A DNA stretch of 64,000 bases, taken from Aureliella helgolandensis (GTDB lineage Bacteria; Planctomycetota; Planctomycetia; Pirellulales; Pirellulaceae). The stretch spans positions 8,362,501 to 8,426,500 of the forward strand of contig NZ_CP036298.1 in NCBI RefSeq assembly GCF_007752135.1, given 5' to 3'. A program made the translations under genes and the position numbers. The notes beneath the pieces were generated by a model. It saw only the letters and a list, made by a program, of their open reading frames with translations, had not been told where the DNA came from and did no database searches. Shown here piece after piece: positions 53,000 through 62,230 of this stretch; the first letter of the stretch is position 1; each line of letters opens with the position of its first letter.

Positions 53000-53166
53000 T
53001 GCATCGTCGGAGCTCGGTTTGCCGAATTGACTCGCTCCCAGGCTGAGCTTGGGGCCCCGTTGAATTTCACAACCATCCCACCCTTTGCAGGGAATTCCAG
53101 CGAATTCCACTACGCGAACCTCAGGGAAACCAAGTTCAGGCAATTGGTGGCAGGATACAGACAGCC

Positions 53167-53679
53167 ATGCATCACGATCTGCCCACCTCCAATTCCCAAC
53201 GGGATGTGCTCTACGGCCAAGCCTTGAACTGGGTGAGTTGGGATCCCAATGGAGTTGTCACGGCCAGCGTTAGCTCGATGCTGGAAGGATTGGATTGGAG
53301 CCGCCTGTGCGGGCCAACTCCAGTCCTACCACGACTGCTCCCGCTTGAGGAACTCGGGGATCTACCGGAGGTGGTGTCCGGCCAACAGGTGGGCCTGGCG
53401 CTGTGGGTCCATCGCGACCCAAACGAGCTCAGCCCGTTGATCCATTCCATTTCCCTGCTCCGAGCGCGTGCTGCCGAGGTCTATCGGGTGGCCTATCTGC
53501 AACCAGAACTGGCGGGGCAAGCCTCGATCTTTGTGGAGGCGGGTGCACAAGTGGTGGTTACCCGGCTACCATCTCTACAGAGAGTCCTGCCACGCATCAT
53601 CGCGTTAGCGCCCCGCTCTGCCTCGGGCTTTCATCCGCTCGTCGCTGGGTTGTTGGAACGGCTTCCGTGGAGCGATTGA
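53167..53679 (+). CDS. unrecognised 170-residue protein
   Basis: No family could be assigned. The sequence has a mixed helical/strand pattern with conserved-looking blocks (LPLEELGDLPEVVSGQQVGL, SLLRARAAEVYRVAYLQPEL, AGAQVVVTRLPSLQRVLPRI) and no signal peptide or membrane segment. Composition and codon use look like the neighbours, which favours a real gene. It lies 89 bases ahead of the Mrp-type ATPase gene on the same strand. Confidence 0.6.
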   Translation: MHHDLPTSNSQRDVLYGQALNWVSWDPNGVVTASVSSMLEGLDWSRLCGPTPVLPRLLPLEELGDLPEVVSGQQVGLALWVHRDPNELSPLIHSISLLRARAAEVYRVAYLQPELAGQASIFVEAGAQVVVTRLPSLQRVLPRIIALAPRSASGFHPLVAGLLERLPWSD

Positions 53680-53768
53680 GCTAGTATCGAGTGGGCGATT
53701 GGACAAATTCCGGTTGGGCAAAAGTTGCCGTACGATCACCAAGTAAGAGAAATATAGCTGGTTTGAGC

Positions 53769-54848
53769 ATGAGTCAAGCAGATTCGCCTGAAACAACCCT
53801 TCGGTCCGCCCTATCCCGCCTGAAAGACCCCGAAACGGGCCGCGAGCTTGGGAAAACCAACCAAATCGTCGATTTTACGCTGCAGGGCTCCCTGGTCACG
53901 TGCACCATTGGCCTAACCACCCACAGCTGGCCGATTCGCGACGAGTTCATTGAGAAGGTTCAAGACTGCGTTGGCGCTCAGGGGATCGAAGTCTCTCAAG
54001 TGGACGTCAATATCACCGAGTTCGATCGGCCTCCAGTCCCCATCGGGCAAATCGGCCTGCAAGCTCGCAGCGTGATTGCCGTCGGCTCGGGTAAGGGGGG
54101 AGTCGGCAAGAGCACCATGGCAGCCTCGATCGCGCTCAGCCTGTCCAAAGCAGGAGCCAAAGTCGGACTCATGGATGCGGATGTTTACGGACCCAGCATT
54201 CCCCACCTACTGGGACTCTCGGGACGCCCCGAAGTCATCAACGGGAAAATTCAGCCCATCTACTACGAACAACTCCCCGTCATGTCGATGGGTTTCCTGG
54301 TTGAACCCGACCAAGCGGTCATTTGGCGGGGCCCCATGCTCCACGGGTCGATTTCTCAGTTCCTGAGAGACACCTATTGGGGGCCGCTCGACTATTTGGT
54401 GATCGACATGCCACCCGGCACTGGGGACGTGGCATTGACCCTATCTCAAATGATTCCGTTGGCAGGTGCCGTAGTGGTTTGCACACCGCAGCAGGTTGCT
54501 CTCTTGGACGCCATCAAGGCCGTATCCATGTTTCGCAAGACGAAGATTCCTGTGCTGGGAATGGTCGAAAATATGAGCGGATTTGTTTGCCCCGACTGCG
54601 GAAAGCAGTACGATATCTTTGGTAAGGGTGGCGCGCGGGAAAAGGCGGAGGAGATTAAGATCCCGTTCCTGGGTGAGCTCCCAATTAACATGCAAATACG
54701 CCAAGAATCTGACCAAGGACATTTGGCAGCGGCCTTCGAAGATCCGATCTGCAAGGCCGCCTTAGACAAGATCACCCGCGCCATCGTGAGAGAAATCAAC
54801 GCGCGCGCCGCGAGTGCACCTACCGGTGCGAGCTTGCCAGTGCTCTAG
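53769..54848 (+). CDS. mrp: Mrp/ApbC-type iron-sulphur carrier P-loop ATPase
   Basis: The 359-residue protein has an N-terminal DUF59/MIP18-type domain (ALSRLKDPETGRELGKTNQI, about residues 10-85) and a ParA-like P-loop ATPase with the deviant Walker A GSGKGGVGKSTMAASIALSL. Other motifs are LMDADVYGPSIPHLLGL, VIDMPPGTGDVALTLSQ and a C-terminal CxxC site (GFVCPDCGKQYDIFGKGG). Mrp/ApbC proteins bind a [4Fe-4S] cluster between subunits and pass it to target enzymes. ATG 53769 is preferred; the frame's upstream extension to 53691 is not conserved. The next gene starts 57 bases later. Confidence 0.93.
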   Translation: MSQADSPETTLRSALSRLKDPETGRELGKTNQIVDFTLQGSLVTCTIGLTTHSWPIRDEFIEKVQDCVGAQGIEVSQVDVNITEFDRPPVPIGQIGLQARSVIAVGSGKGGVGKSTMAASIALSLSKAGAKVGLMDADVYGPSIPHLLGLSGRPEVINGKIQPIYYEQLPVMSMGFLVEPDQAVIWRGPMLHGSISQFLRDTYWGPLDYLVIDMPPGTGDVALTLSQMIPLAGAVVVCTPQQVALLDAIKAVSMFRKTKIPVLGMVENMSGFVCPDCGKQYDIFGKGGAREKAEEIKIPFLGELPINMQIRQESDQGHLAAAFEDPICKAALDKITRAIVREINARAASAPTGASLPVL

Positions 54849-54905
54849 GGTACCCAGCATGCAATCGCGGAGTGACAAGCTCGTGGCGCAGCAGGAAGCC
54901 GTGCC

Positions 54906-56600
54906 ATGCGCCAACCGAATGATCCGGTGCAAACGGGCGAGCCAATCGGCTCCAGCGAGTCCGTGGAAGCTCTAAGAGCTCTCCTGAGTGCCTCGTTGCA
55001 TGCCGCTTGTCACCAGCTCCAATGGACCACAGCGTCCGCTGAACAGTTTGCGGCGGCCAGCACTGGCAGGGGATCCGCCTGCCTGTTGAAGAGACTCTGC
55101 GATGCGGTCCTCCCACCAGACTCAGCCTCCCGTCCGGTGCTGAACCCCGTGCTGAACCCCGTGGGGCTGAGCCACGTGAAGGATCTGGTCGAGCATGGCT
55201 ACAGTCTGCAAGACTCCTGGCGCCCGTGGCAAACTGCTATTGAGCACTGGTTGGGGCGCCGCTTGTATTTTGGACACGCTAGCCTGTTCGCCCGCACAAC
55301 CAATTTTGTCACCATCGCCAGCTCGCGGATGGGACGATTTGGGCGTCTGCTACCTCAATGGCCGCAGCGCTTGGAAGCCATCTTTCGCGAATGCGCCCGT
55401 CGCCGACAACGCTTGCTCGTCGCCCCTGGAACCGCTGCCAGCCAACTCACGCTGGACTTGGCGCAATTGTCTCACGTACCGCGCTGCTCGATTGGCTGGC
55501 CCAACCCTTCGACTCAGAGCCTGGTTGATTGGCTGGTGCTGACTTTGACGCAGACACCCGCAGAATCTGCTGACCGCTACCAAGTCCACCTGTCTCCTCC
55601 GGTGCATGCCGCCACGAAAAAGTTCGATCGGCTACCGATTCAAGATCGCGCTGCTATTGCTTTGGCAGACACGGTATTTGCAATTTCCGTTCGCCCGCGT
55701 GGCGTGATTGGACAATTGCTCTTGCAGCGTCTACAAAACACCGCCTTTCCCACCGCTTCGGTTTTTGTGGCACTCGAAAGCAATACGCTGTCCCATCCGC
55801 AACGATCCGCGAGTTGCCATTGGCTGAAGCTCGGAGCAGTGGGTTGGTACAGCTTCAATCCTCCCGCTACCGTTGCGTCGCGCATCGAGTATTGCAAGCG
55901 AATCGTAGCCCAGGAGTGCTCGCTCGATGGTTCAACCGATTCTCCCGCAGCCAAGCGGCGCCCCTCCACTCCGATGCAACTCTGTGCTGCAATGCCAAAG
56001 CAGTGGCGAACACGCACCGCACAAGACTGGACCTTCCTGTCGCATTGCACGCGAGGCCAAGAGGGGCCAGGCCCGATGGAGGAGCTCCAACAATACCATT
56101 GGCGGAGTTGGCTAGGAGGTCGCCAGCCGAGCCACCCGCTGCTGACACTCTATCAAATACTCCAGTCCCGGCGATTGGTAGGAACCTCTGCCATAACGCG
56201 AACGATGGAGCGGTGTGTCTGTTTTTCCGCCTGCCCACTGCCGCAACTCTTGGATCGGCGAACGTACCAATCACACTTGGGACGCTGGGACTGGGAACCC
56301 TATGGACTGATGATTCGCGCCAGTGCTCTATCGGCTCTGGGTGCGCGACCCGTCGTGTATGGTACCGAAGCCGACTATCGGAAGCTCTCAGATGATCAAC
56401 GGCCCTACTTTCAGCCCCACGGCAAGCATCGCGCGAACGCTCCCAGGGGATGGCGGGAGGAACAAGAATGGCGCATCGTGGGGGATGTGTTGCTGGAGAA
56501 ACTCCCGCGAGAAGACGTGCAACTCTTTGTGCGAACACGCTGCGAAGCCCTGCAGATTGCCCGACGGTTCCCATGGTCCGTGTTTTGGTTCGCAAACTGA
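54906..56600 (+). CDS. unrecognised two-part protein (possible Rossmann-like and Abi-like regions)
   Basis: This 564-residue soluble protein has no confident family. The first half contains TNFVTIASSRMGRFGRLLPQ, a PGTAASQLTLDLAQLSHVP block and ADTVFAISVRPRGVIGQLLL, a pattern that recalls nucleotide-binding Rossmann/SLOG or DprA-like folds. The second half has SRRLVGTSAITRTMERCVCF, then DWEPYGLMIRASALSALGAR, a PVVYGTEADYRKL block and WREEQEWRIVGDVLLEKLPR, which loosely recalls abortive-infection-type C-terminal domains. Both likenesses are weak. A 12-base repeat (GTGCTGAACCCC, twice) encodes PVLNPVLNPV near residue 80. AGGA lies about ten bases upstream of the ATG. A long minus-strand frame overlaps it but is judged a shadow. 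Confidence 0.7.
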   Translation: MRQPNDPVQTGEPIGSSESVEALRALLSASLHAACHQLQWTTASAEQFAAASTGRGSACLLKRLCDAVLPPDSASRPVLNPVLNPVGLSHVKDLVEHGYSLQDSWRPWQTAIEHWLGRRLYFGHASLFARTTNFVTIASSRMGRFGRLLPQWPQRLEAIFRECARRRQRLLVAPGTAASQLTLDLAQLSHVPRCSIGWPNPSTQSLVDWLVLTLTQTPAESADRYQVHLSPPVHAATKKFDRLPIQDRAAIALADTVFAISVRPRGVIGQLLLQRLQNTAFPTASVFVALESNTLSHPQRSASCHWLKLGAVGWYSFNPPATVASRIEYCKRIVAQECSLDGSTDSPAAKRRPSTPMQLCAAMPKQWRTRTAQDWTFLSHCTRGQEGPGPMEELQQYHWRSWLGGRQPSHPLLTLYQILQSRRLVGTSAITRTMERCVCFSACPLPQLLDRRTYQSHLGRWDWEPYGLMIRASALSALGARPVVYGTEADYRKLSDDQRPYFQPHGKHRANAPRGWREEQEWRIVGDVLLEKLPREDVQLFVRTRCEALQIARRFPWSVFWFAN

Positions 56601-57115
56601 CGACGAACTTGTCGCCACGAATCCAGGAAGACCCAACTGCACCTTGGAGCCCCGCGAGGCGTGAGGCAGCGAGGCAATCGCTTTTTGAAGGGTAACGCGA
56701 AAAACACGGCCCGCATCGCACTCTAGCAGCAACTACTCCAGCCTTGCAGACGCAGCGAATTGCGAATTCGATCAGCCACTGAGCCATGGGTTTCTCACTC
56801 CCCAAGCCATCGTCGCCTTTTCGCTCACCAGCATCTAGTCCGACAGGCTACCCATTGCAAACCAAGACGCGGAGGGACACGCTGCCACAGGCCCGCATCC
56901 AACCTGCGTCACTTTCGCCTCGGGATCTAACTCTATTTGTAGAATTCCCTGGACGGTTGGTTGCATCGAGCCCCGGAGTCTGCGTATCCTGGAGATTCCC
57001 GCAGTCTACCATTCTCGGTCGCGGTGGTGAGTTGAGCTTACTTTAACCACCATCGTCCTAGGTCGCTCTCGACCAGGCTGCGAACCTCGATACCCACCTA
57101 CAGGAAGAATGACCC
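56601..57115. other. intergenic region without a supported gene
   Basis: These 515 bases lie between the unrecognised gene and the DUF1080 gene. A short plus-strand frame (56786-57046) lacks a ribosome binding site and any motif. AGGAAG at 57101-57106 is the likely ribosome binding site of the DUF1080 gene. Confidence 0.5.
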
Positions 57116-58471
57116 ATGAAGCCCTTTTGTTTCGCTTCAATTCCATTTCGCCAGGCGCGAACCGCAGTGGCTGGCTGCACGATCGCTGCACTAGCTGGTG
57201 TGCTGTCCCTACCACTTAGCAACCTGGCCATGGCAGAGAGCCCCGCAGTTCCCGAGGGCTTCACAGCCCTGTTCAATGGTAAAGACCTTACCGGCTGGCA
57301 CGGGCAACCCCATCTCGATCCACGCAAGTGGGATGCGACGCCTGCAGAAAAGCGGAGTGAATGGAATCAAGACATGTCCGAGCATTGGACGGTCAAAGAG
57401 GGTGCGTTGGTAAATGACGGTCATGGCGTCTACCTGACGACTGACAAGCAGTACGGCGACATCGAGCTGCTGATTGACTACAAGACCGTTGCCTTGGCGG
57501 ACAGTGGCATCTACCTCCGCGGGAGTCCTCAGGTCCAAATTTGGGACAGCACCAACGAAGCTCAATTTGGCATCGGTGCCGATAAGGGAAGTGGCGGATT
57601 GTGGAACAACAGTCCCGGGAAGGCTGGTAAAGATCCATTGGTTCTAGCCGATAAAGCGTTTGGTGAATGGAATTCGTTCCGCATCAAACAAGTGGGGGCA
57701 CGAACCAGCGTTTGGCTCAATGATCAATTGGTCGTCGACGGAGCCAACATGGAGAATTACTGGGACCGCGAACTGCCCTTGTTCGCCAAAGGTGTGATTC
57801 AACTACAGACTCACGGTGGCGAGATTCAATGGCGCAATCTGTTCATCCGCGAATTGAGTGCCGAGGAATCCAACCAATGGTTGCAGGAACAAGACCAGAA
57901 ATTGGGGGAGTTCCAATCTTTATTCAATGGATCGGATCTTAGCAATTGGAAGGGAGCCGTGGAAAATTACGAAGTGTTGGAGGGAGCCATTCAGTGCAAG
58001 ACGGGTCACGGAGGTGTCCTGCACACCGCTGACAAATACTCCGACTTCGAAACCACTCTCGAGTTCCAACTTCCACCGGGCGGCAACAATGGTCTCGCGC
58101 TACGCTATCCGGGAAGTGGTGACACTGCCTATCTAGGGATGTGTGAGCTGCAAGTACTGGACAACACTGCAGACAAATACAGTGGGCTCGACCAGCGACA
58201 ATACCATGGCTCCGCCTATGGCATGTTGGCTGCAAAGCGGGGCTTCCTGCGCGAGGTGGGGGAATGGAATTACCAACGCGTCACCGTGAAGGGTTCGACC
58301 ATTCGTGTCGAACTCAACGGCACCGTCATCCTCGATGGCGACCTCAGCCAAGTAACTGAGTATCTGGCCGACAAAGAGCATCCAGGCAAAGACAATGCTG
58401 ATGGCTACTTTGGTTTCGCTGGTCACAACGATCCCGTGCGATTCAAGAACGTCCATATCCGCGGCTTGTAG
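57116..58471 (+). CDS. secreted protein with two DUF1080 (3-keto-disaccharide hydrolase-like) domains
   Basis: A signal peptide (ARTAVAGCTIAALAGVLSLP, cleavage probably after MA-E near residue 40) is followed by two concanavalin-like DUF1080 domains. The first starts GFTALFNGKDLTGWHGQPHL and the second FQSLFNGSDLSNWKGAVENY; each contains the LNG/W core and a late strand block (VRFKNVHIRGL at the end). DUF1080 proteins are abundant in planctomycetes and are linked to polysaccharide or 3-keto-glycoside breakdown in the periplasm. Substrate is unknown. It is convergent with the secretin gene, with a 10-base gap. Confidence 0.9.
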   Translation: MKPFCFASIPFRQARTAVAGCTIAALAGVLSLPLSNLAMAESPAVPEGFTALFNGKDLTGWHGQPHLDPRKWDATPAEKRSEWNQDMSEHWTVKEGALVNDGHGVYLTTDKQYGDIELLIDYKTVALADSGIYLRGSPQVQIWDSTNEAQFGIGADKGSGGLWNNSPGKAGKDPLVLADKAFGEWNSFRIKQVGARTSVWLNDQLVVDGANMENYWDRELPLFAKGVIQLQTHGGEIQWRNLFIRELSAEESNQWLQEQDQKLGEFQSLFNGSDLSNWKGAVENYEVLEGAIQCKTGHGGVLHTADKYSDFETTLEFQLPPGGNNGLALRYPGSGDTAYLGMCELQVLDNTADKYSGLDQRQYHGSAYGMLAAKRGFLREVGEWNYQRVTVKGSTIRVELNGTVILDGDLSQVTEYLADKEHPGKDNADGYFGFAGHNDPVRFKNVHIRGL

Positions 58472-58481
58472 TATTGGCTAC

Positions 58482-60269
58482 CTACGGAAAGAAATAGGAA
58501 TCGGGCACCGTAGCTACGTCTGAGGGTAGCTGCGGTGTTCGCGAAGATCCCTGCATCGGGAGTTGCTCAGTCTGAACACTGGGCAAATTGTGCTGCGAGT
58601 CGAATTGTTGAATCGTTTCGAACTCCTCCGGCGGCAGGGCAAGATGGTATCCGCCTGCGTAGTCGCCGCCCGCGTAGTCACTGGGGCCCGGCAGGTGCCC
58701 GTTGATGATGCCTTGAGGAGTCACAGCCGAGTTAAAATCAGCGAGCTCCCGACTTTCGAGCAGTGGGCTGTAAGGTACGATATGCGGCGTCAGGGCAATG
58801 ATGACTTCGACCCGCTGCGATGTGTCGCTCTTGCGGGAGAAGAACCTCCCAATCAGCGGCAGTTTGCCAAACCAAGGTACGGTACTGTTTTTCCGATCGT
58901 CTGACTCTTTGATCAACCCACCAATGATCATCCCCTTACCATCCGGCAAGATCACTGTCGTGCTGGCTTCGGTGGTTTCCTCTTCCGGTAAACCTGAATC
59001 GGCGTTGATTCGCCCCCCAGATACCTTGGGCTCAACGAACAACATGACCTGCCCATCGCGGGTAATGGTTGGGGTTACCTGAAGGACGACCCCAATATCT
59101 AAGAAGTCGACGCTCTGCAGGGTGCTCGTCTGAGTTGTGGTCGTCACGAAGTAGCCGAACTTCGAACCGATTTGAATCCTGGCTTCCTGTCCATTTACGA
59201 TCAGGACCTTGGGAGATGCCAACGTGCGGACGTTGCTCTGGGTTTGCAGCGCTTCAATGACGCCCCCTAAATCGTGCCCCTCCTCTAACCCAACTTTGAA
59301 ACCTGGCGCTACTTCCGGATCGGCAAACCCCTGGGCTTGCACATTGAAATGAGAACCAGCCATGCGGACCAACCCCTTCATGTTGACCCCATGCCGTTGG
59401 GACTCATCCAAGGTTACTTGCAGAATACTGGCTTCGATCAAGACCTGCTGAGGTGGATTGTCGACGCTAGCAATGTAGGTTGATACCGCATGAATCCGCT
59501 CCGGATAGTCTTCAACCACGATTCGCTCTCGCGTTTGGCGAACGCTCGTTTTGTCTACGACATGTTCGAATGCTTTGCCCGCTGGTGAAAGCAAGCCGGA
59601 CACAACCGCTAAGACTTCTTTCGATGAAGTATAGTGCAAATCGAAGACCTGCAACTGTTGGCCTGGCAGCGATTGATTCTTCCCTTTTACTTCCCCTTCA
59701 TTGCCTGGAGAGGTCACAAAAATGATGTCGCCCTGATTGACCCACACCAATCCGTTGATCTTGAGAATGGCGTCGAGTGCATCCCACAAGGGGACGCGTT
59801 TGAGAGTTGTCGTAACAGTACCGGCGACATCCTTGCCTACGATGATGTTAATCCCGCTCTGTTTGGCGAGATCTGCCAGGACAACTCGTACGTCCACTTG
59901 CCTGGCAAATATGGTTGCGGTTCGGCCATCGCAAGTGACCTCGAGGGCTGTATCGGGTTGATTGCCCATTTGCAACGGAATGGTCAGCAATTCTTTCCGG
60001 GGAGGCGAACCCACACTTGGGAGCCCCACATCGACGGCCTCTGCGGCCGGCGGTACGTACTCCCCGTCACCGAAGGAGACTGGCGAGTCCAACTCGCGCG
60101 GATTGCGAACCGTTGGGAGAGTCGAAGGTGCATCGCGCTCTTCCGCAACAACGCTTCCGACTTGTGGTAAGGCAACTTGGCAGACTGCTATGCTAGCAAA
60201 GTAGCTGAAGAGACACATTGTCCCGGCTATAAGGCAACAGTATTTAGCTGTAGACCGACCAGGATGCAT
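58482..60269 (-). CDS. type II secretion/type IV pilus secretin (GspD/PilQ-like)
   Basis: The protein has a signal peptide (KYCCLIAGTMCLFSYFASI), a secretin/TonB short N-terminal domain (VRVVLADLAKQSGINIIVGK), an N1-like domain (LQVFDLHYTSSKEVLAVVSG) and a C-terminal secretin core. The core contains VRTLASPKVLIVNGQEARIQ, IGVVLQVTPTITRDGQVMLF, MIIGGLIKESDDRKNSTVPW and LPLIGRFFSRKSDTSQRVEV. It forms the outer-membrane channel. ATG 60269 is used because the signal peptide follows it; ATG 60314 would add 15 residues. It is the last gene of the PilM-N-O-P-Q-like run. Confidence 0.92.
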   Translation of the reverse strand: MHPGRSTAKYCCLIAGTMCLFSYFASIAVCQVALPQVGSVVAEERDAPSTLPTVRNPRELDSPVSFGDGEYVPPAAEAVDVGLPSVGSPPRKELLTIPLQMGNQPDTALEVTCDGRTATIFARQVDVRVVLADLAKQSGINIIVGKDVAGTVTTTLKRVPLWDALDAILKINGLVWVNQGDIIFVTSPGNEGEVKGKNQSLPGQQLQVFDLHYTSSKEVLAVVSGLLSPAGKAFEHVVDKTSVRQTRERIVVEDYPERIHAVSTYIASVDNPPQQVLIEASILQVTLDESQRHGVNMKGLVRMAGSHFNVQAQGFADPEVAPGFKVGLEEGHDLGGVIEALQTQSNVRTLASPKVLIVNGQEARIQIGSKFGYFVTTTTQTSTLQSVDFLDIGVVLQVTPTITRDGQVMLFVEPKVSGGRINADSGLPEEETTEASTTVILPDGKGMIIGGLIKESDDRKNSTVPWFGKLPLIGRFFSRKSDTSQRVEVIIALTPHIVPYSPLLESRELADFNSAVTPQGIINGHLPGPSDYAGGDYAGGYHLALPPEEFETIQQFDSQHNLPSVQTEQLPMQGSSRTPQLPSDVATVPDSYFFP

Positions 60270-60404
60270 TTGGAGCCGCCAAAGGACAAAAGTTGGGTAC
60301 GTGGAGTACTCCATCTATCGGACAGATCGGCAAGCAAATTTCACCCAAACCGAATATTTAACAAAGGCCGCTAAAACTACCCAGTCTACCAATCGAGCAA
60401 TCGA

Positions 60405-61007
60405 TCAATCGATCTGGTTGCGTCGCGCTTCGTCGAACCCTTCACCACGCTCCACGGACAGGATGAGCTTCCCATGCTGGATATCTTCGACCTTCACTGA
60501 GGGACTCAACATTTGGCCCTTTTCCAGTAGTTGATCTCCCAGCATTACGACCTTTCGATCCCCCGATTCGAAGACGTAGGAGACAGGCGTTTCTAACAAT
60601 GCATTTCTCCACCTCTGCGCTGAATCTCCCTCTGCGGAATCTCCCTCCAGGGGATTATCCCGAGTCGCTGCACCAGTCTGAGCACCGGTCGTTACGAGTT
60701 GCTGGTCATCACGAATGACGGTGTAGTTTACCAGGGGGCTTTCGCCAATCAGCGTTGCAAGGTCCACTTCCGGCCAGCCCTTTCGATCGGCAACCGCGGT
60801 GGCAGATTCTGAACCAGTAGCCTGCTCCACTGCCACCTTACGCTGAGATGTTGGCGGTATGTAAGCAGTCTCCGTATTGTCGTCGTCGCCCGACATCCCA
60901 AACAATACGTAGGCAAGGCCGCACAGTAGGATCGGGATAGCCAACAGCTTTTGTCGCGCAAACCGATCTTTCTTCTCGGCTGTCTTTTTTGACTTTCTTG
61001 CTCTCAT
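60405..61007 (-). CDS. PilP/GspC-like inner-membrane protein
   Basis: The 200-residue protein has a very basic N-terminus (MRARKSKKTAEKKDRFARQK), one transmembrane segment (LLAIPILLCGLAYVLFGMS) and a periplasmic part ending in a short domain (VSYVFESGDRKVVMLGDQLL; MLSPSVKVEDIQHGKLILSV). By topology and place between PilO-like and secretin genes it fits PilP or GspC, the link between inner-membrane complex and secretin; sequence similarity alone is weak. It starts two bases after the PilO-like stop. Confidence 0.7.
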   Translation of the reverse strand: MRARKSKKTAEKKDRFARQKLLAIPILLCGLAYVLFGMSGDDDNTETAYIPPTSQRKVAVEQATGSESATAVADRKGWPEVDLATLIGESPLVNYTVIRDDQQLVTTGAQTGAATRDNPLEGDSAEGDSAQRWRNALLETPVSYVFESGDRKVVMLGDQLLEKGQMLSPSVKVEDIQHGKLILSVERGEGFDEARRNQID

Positions 61008-61009
61008 CT

Positions 61010-61573
61010 TTAGGTTCCACTCACTGTGGCCGAGGTTGCAAGCAATTGCATGCGTGGGAAGAATTCTACTTTCAAACGCATGCTACAGCGTAATGGTCCA
61101 TCCCCGCTAAGGGCGTTCATTTGCATCGCTCGAATACAGGCGGGGCGATCTAGTTTGCGAATATCGTCGATCAAACTCAGCGCCTGTGCATACTCGCCAC
61201 TCACTTGAATGTCGATTTTCTGTAAGCTCGCACTGCGGCTTGGTTCCTCTCGAAAGTTCATGAGCTCCAACTCGTGCAGCTCCAGTAGCTGGGACATTGT
61301 CTCCAAGACTGGCTGCCCTGGCTTGGTTTTCAAAGTCAAGCGTTGTTCGAGTCGATCGGCTATCTCTGCTAGTTGGGCTTGAGTCTCCCCATTCTGCGCA
61401 TCCAGCTCATGGACTGCATCCTGCAACGCAACAGACTCCGCATAGGCCGCGTCTCGTGCTTCTTGGGAACGCAGCAGTGGACGAATGCAAAACAGGTGCG
61501 TCATGAGAAGCAATCCTAGAATTGCCGCTATCCCCATCCCATGCACAGGAATCGTGTTGAGTCGGCCATTCAT
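61010..61573 (-). CDS. PilO/GspM-like inner-membrane protein
   Basis: The 187-residue protein has one N-terminal transmembrane segment (MGIAAILGLLLMTHLFCI), a coiled coil (ALQDAVHELDAQNGETQAQL) and a ferredoxin-like periplasmic domain (EPSRSASLQKIDIQVSGEYA, SLIDDIRKLDRPACIRAMQM). This is the PilO/GspM plan; it would pair with the PilN-like protein. It follows that gene by 33 bases and precedes the PilP-like gene by two. Confidence 0.8.
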   Translation of the reverse strand: MNGRLNTIPVHGMGIAAILGLLLMTHLFCIRPLLRSQEARDAAYAESVALQDAVHELDAQNGETQAQLAEIADRLEQRLTLKTKPGQPVLETMSQLLELHELELMNFREEPSRSASLQKIDIQVSGEYAQALSLIDDIRKLDRPACIRAMQMNALSGDGPLRCSMRLKVEFFPRMQLLATSATVSGT

Positions 61574-61606
61574 TGGGTGAAATCCTGATTCAAATTCTCT
61601 GAGGGC

Positions 61607-62230
61607 CTAGAAGCGGCATTGCACAGTAAATCGAAGGTCTGCCGAGGTCGTATTGAGTTTTTCCAAGGAGCTACTGAGCTGCACATCTTCAAAATATCCC
61701 GATTGTTCCAGTAGTTGTAAAAATTGTGAAGAGTTGGAGGTAGTACTAGTAACCACCTGCAGAATGACGCGGCCTTGATTGGCACTCGAGGACTTACTCG
61801 CATCGGCTGTAGAGACTTGAGCAGTTGGCTGTCCGCCACTGTTGGGTGATGGATCGGTGAGCGAAAAGTCGACCGACTCTACATATAGTTCTGAATCGAG
61901 GTGTTGTTTGATTTCGGTTAACAGTGAGAAGATGGCCAAGGGTGAATATCTGGATCGCATATCCAAATGCCGTGTCTCATAGTTCACTAAACGCTGCATC
62001 TCCACTCGCAACTGTTGGTTTTCCCGCTGAATCTGCCTTGGGTAAGTGGCTGCGGAGACTTCGGCGTCAATTTCTGCTTGATGGCGGGCAATGGTCCATT
62101 GACCGACGAATATCACCGCTCCTGCTAGCAGACCCGCAATCGCAATAGTCCGGTACCAAACTTGTTTCACTCGCTTCTGCTGAAAGCGAAGACGCGTTTC
62201 TATGGGGAGCAAATTATTGAACTGGCGCAT
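61607..62230 (-). CDS. PilN/GspL-like inner-membrane protein
   Basis: The 207-residue protein has a short cytosolic N-terminus with the PilN-type motif FNNLLPIETRLRFQQKR (contact to PilM), one transmembrane segment (TIAIAGLLAGAVIFVGQW), a coiled coil (IQRENQQLRVEMQRLVNY) and a periplasmic domain. ATG 62230 is used: it overlaps the PilM-like stop by 17 bases, and the frame upstream has no conserved residues. It bridges the cytosolic PilM ring and the PilO-like partner. Confidence 0.82.
   Translation of the reverse strand: MRQFNNLLPIETRLRFQQKRVKQVWYRTIAIAGLLAGAVIFVGQWTIARHQAEIDAEVSAATYPRQIQRENQQLRVEMQRLVNYETRHLDMRSRYSPLAIFSLLTEIKQHLDSELYVESVDFSLTDPSPNSGGQPTAQVSTADASKSSSANQGRVILQVVTSTTSNSSQFLQLLEQSGYFEDVQLSSSLEKLNTTSADLRFTVQCRF

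Noticed and set aside
55867-56805. 312-residue open frame on the minus strand across the unrecognised 564-residue gene
   Set aside because: It lies antisense to the plus-strand gene, has an Arg/Cys/Pro-rich composition without motifs, and the plus-strand frame has a better ribosome binding site and protein-like composition.
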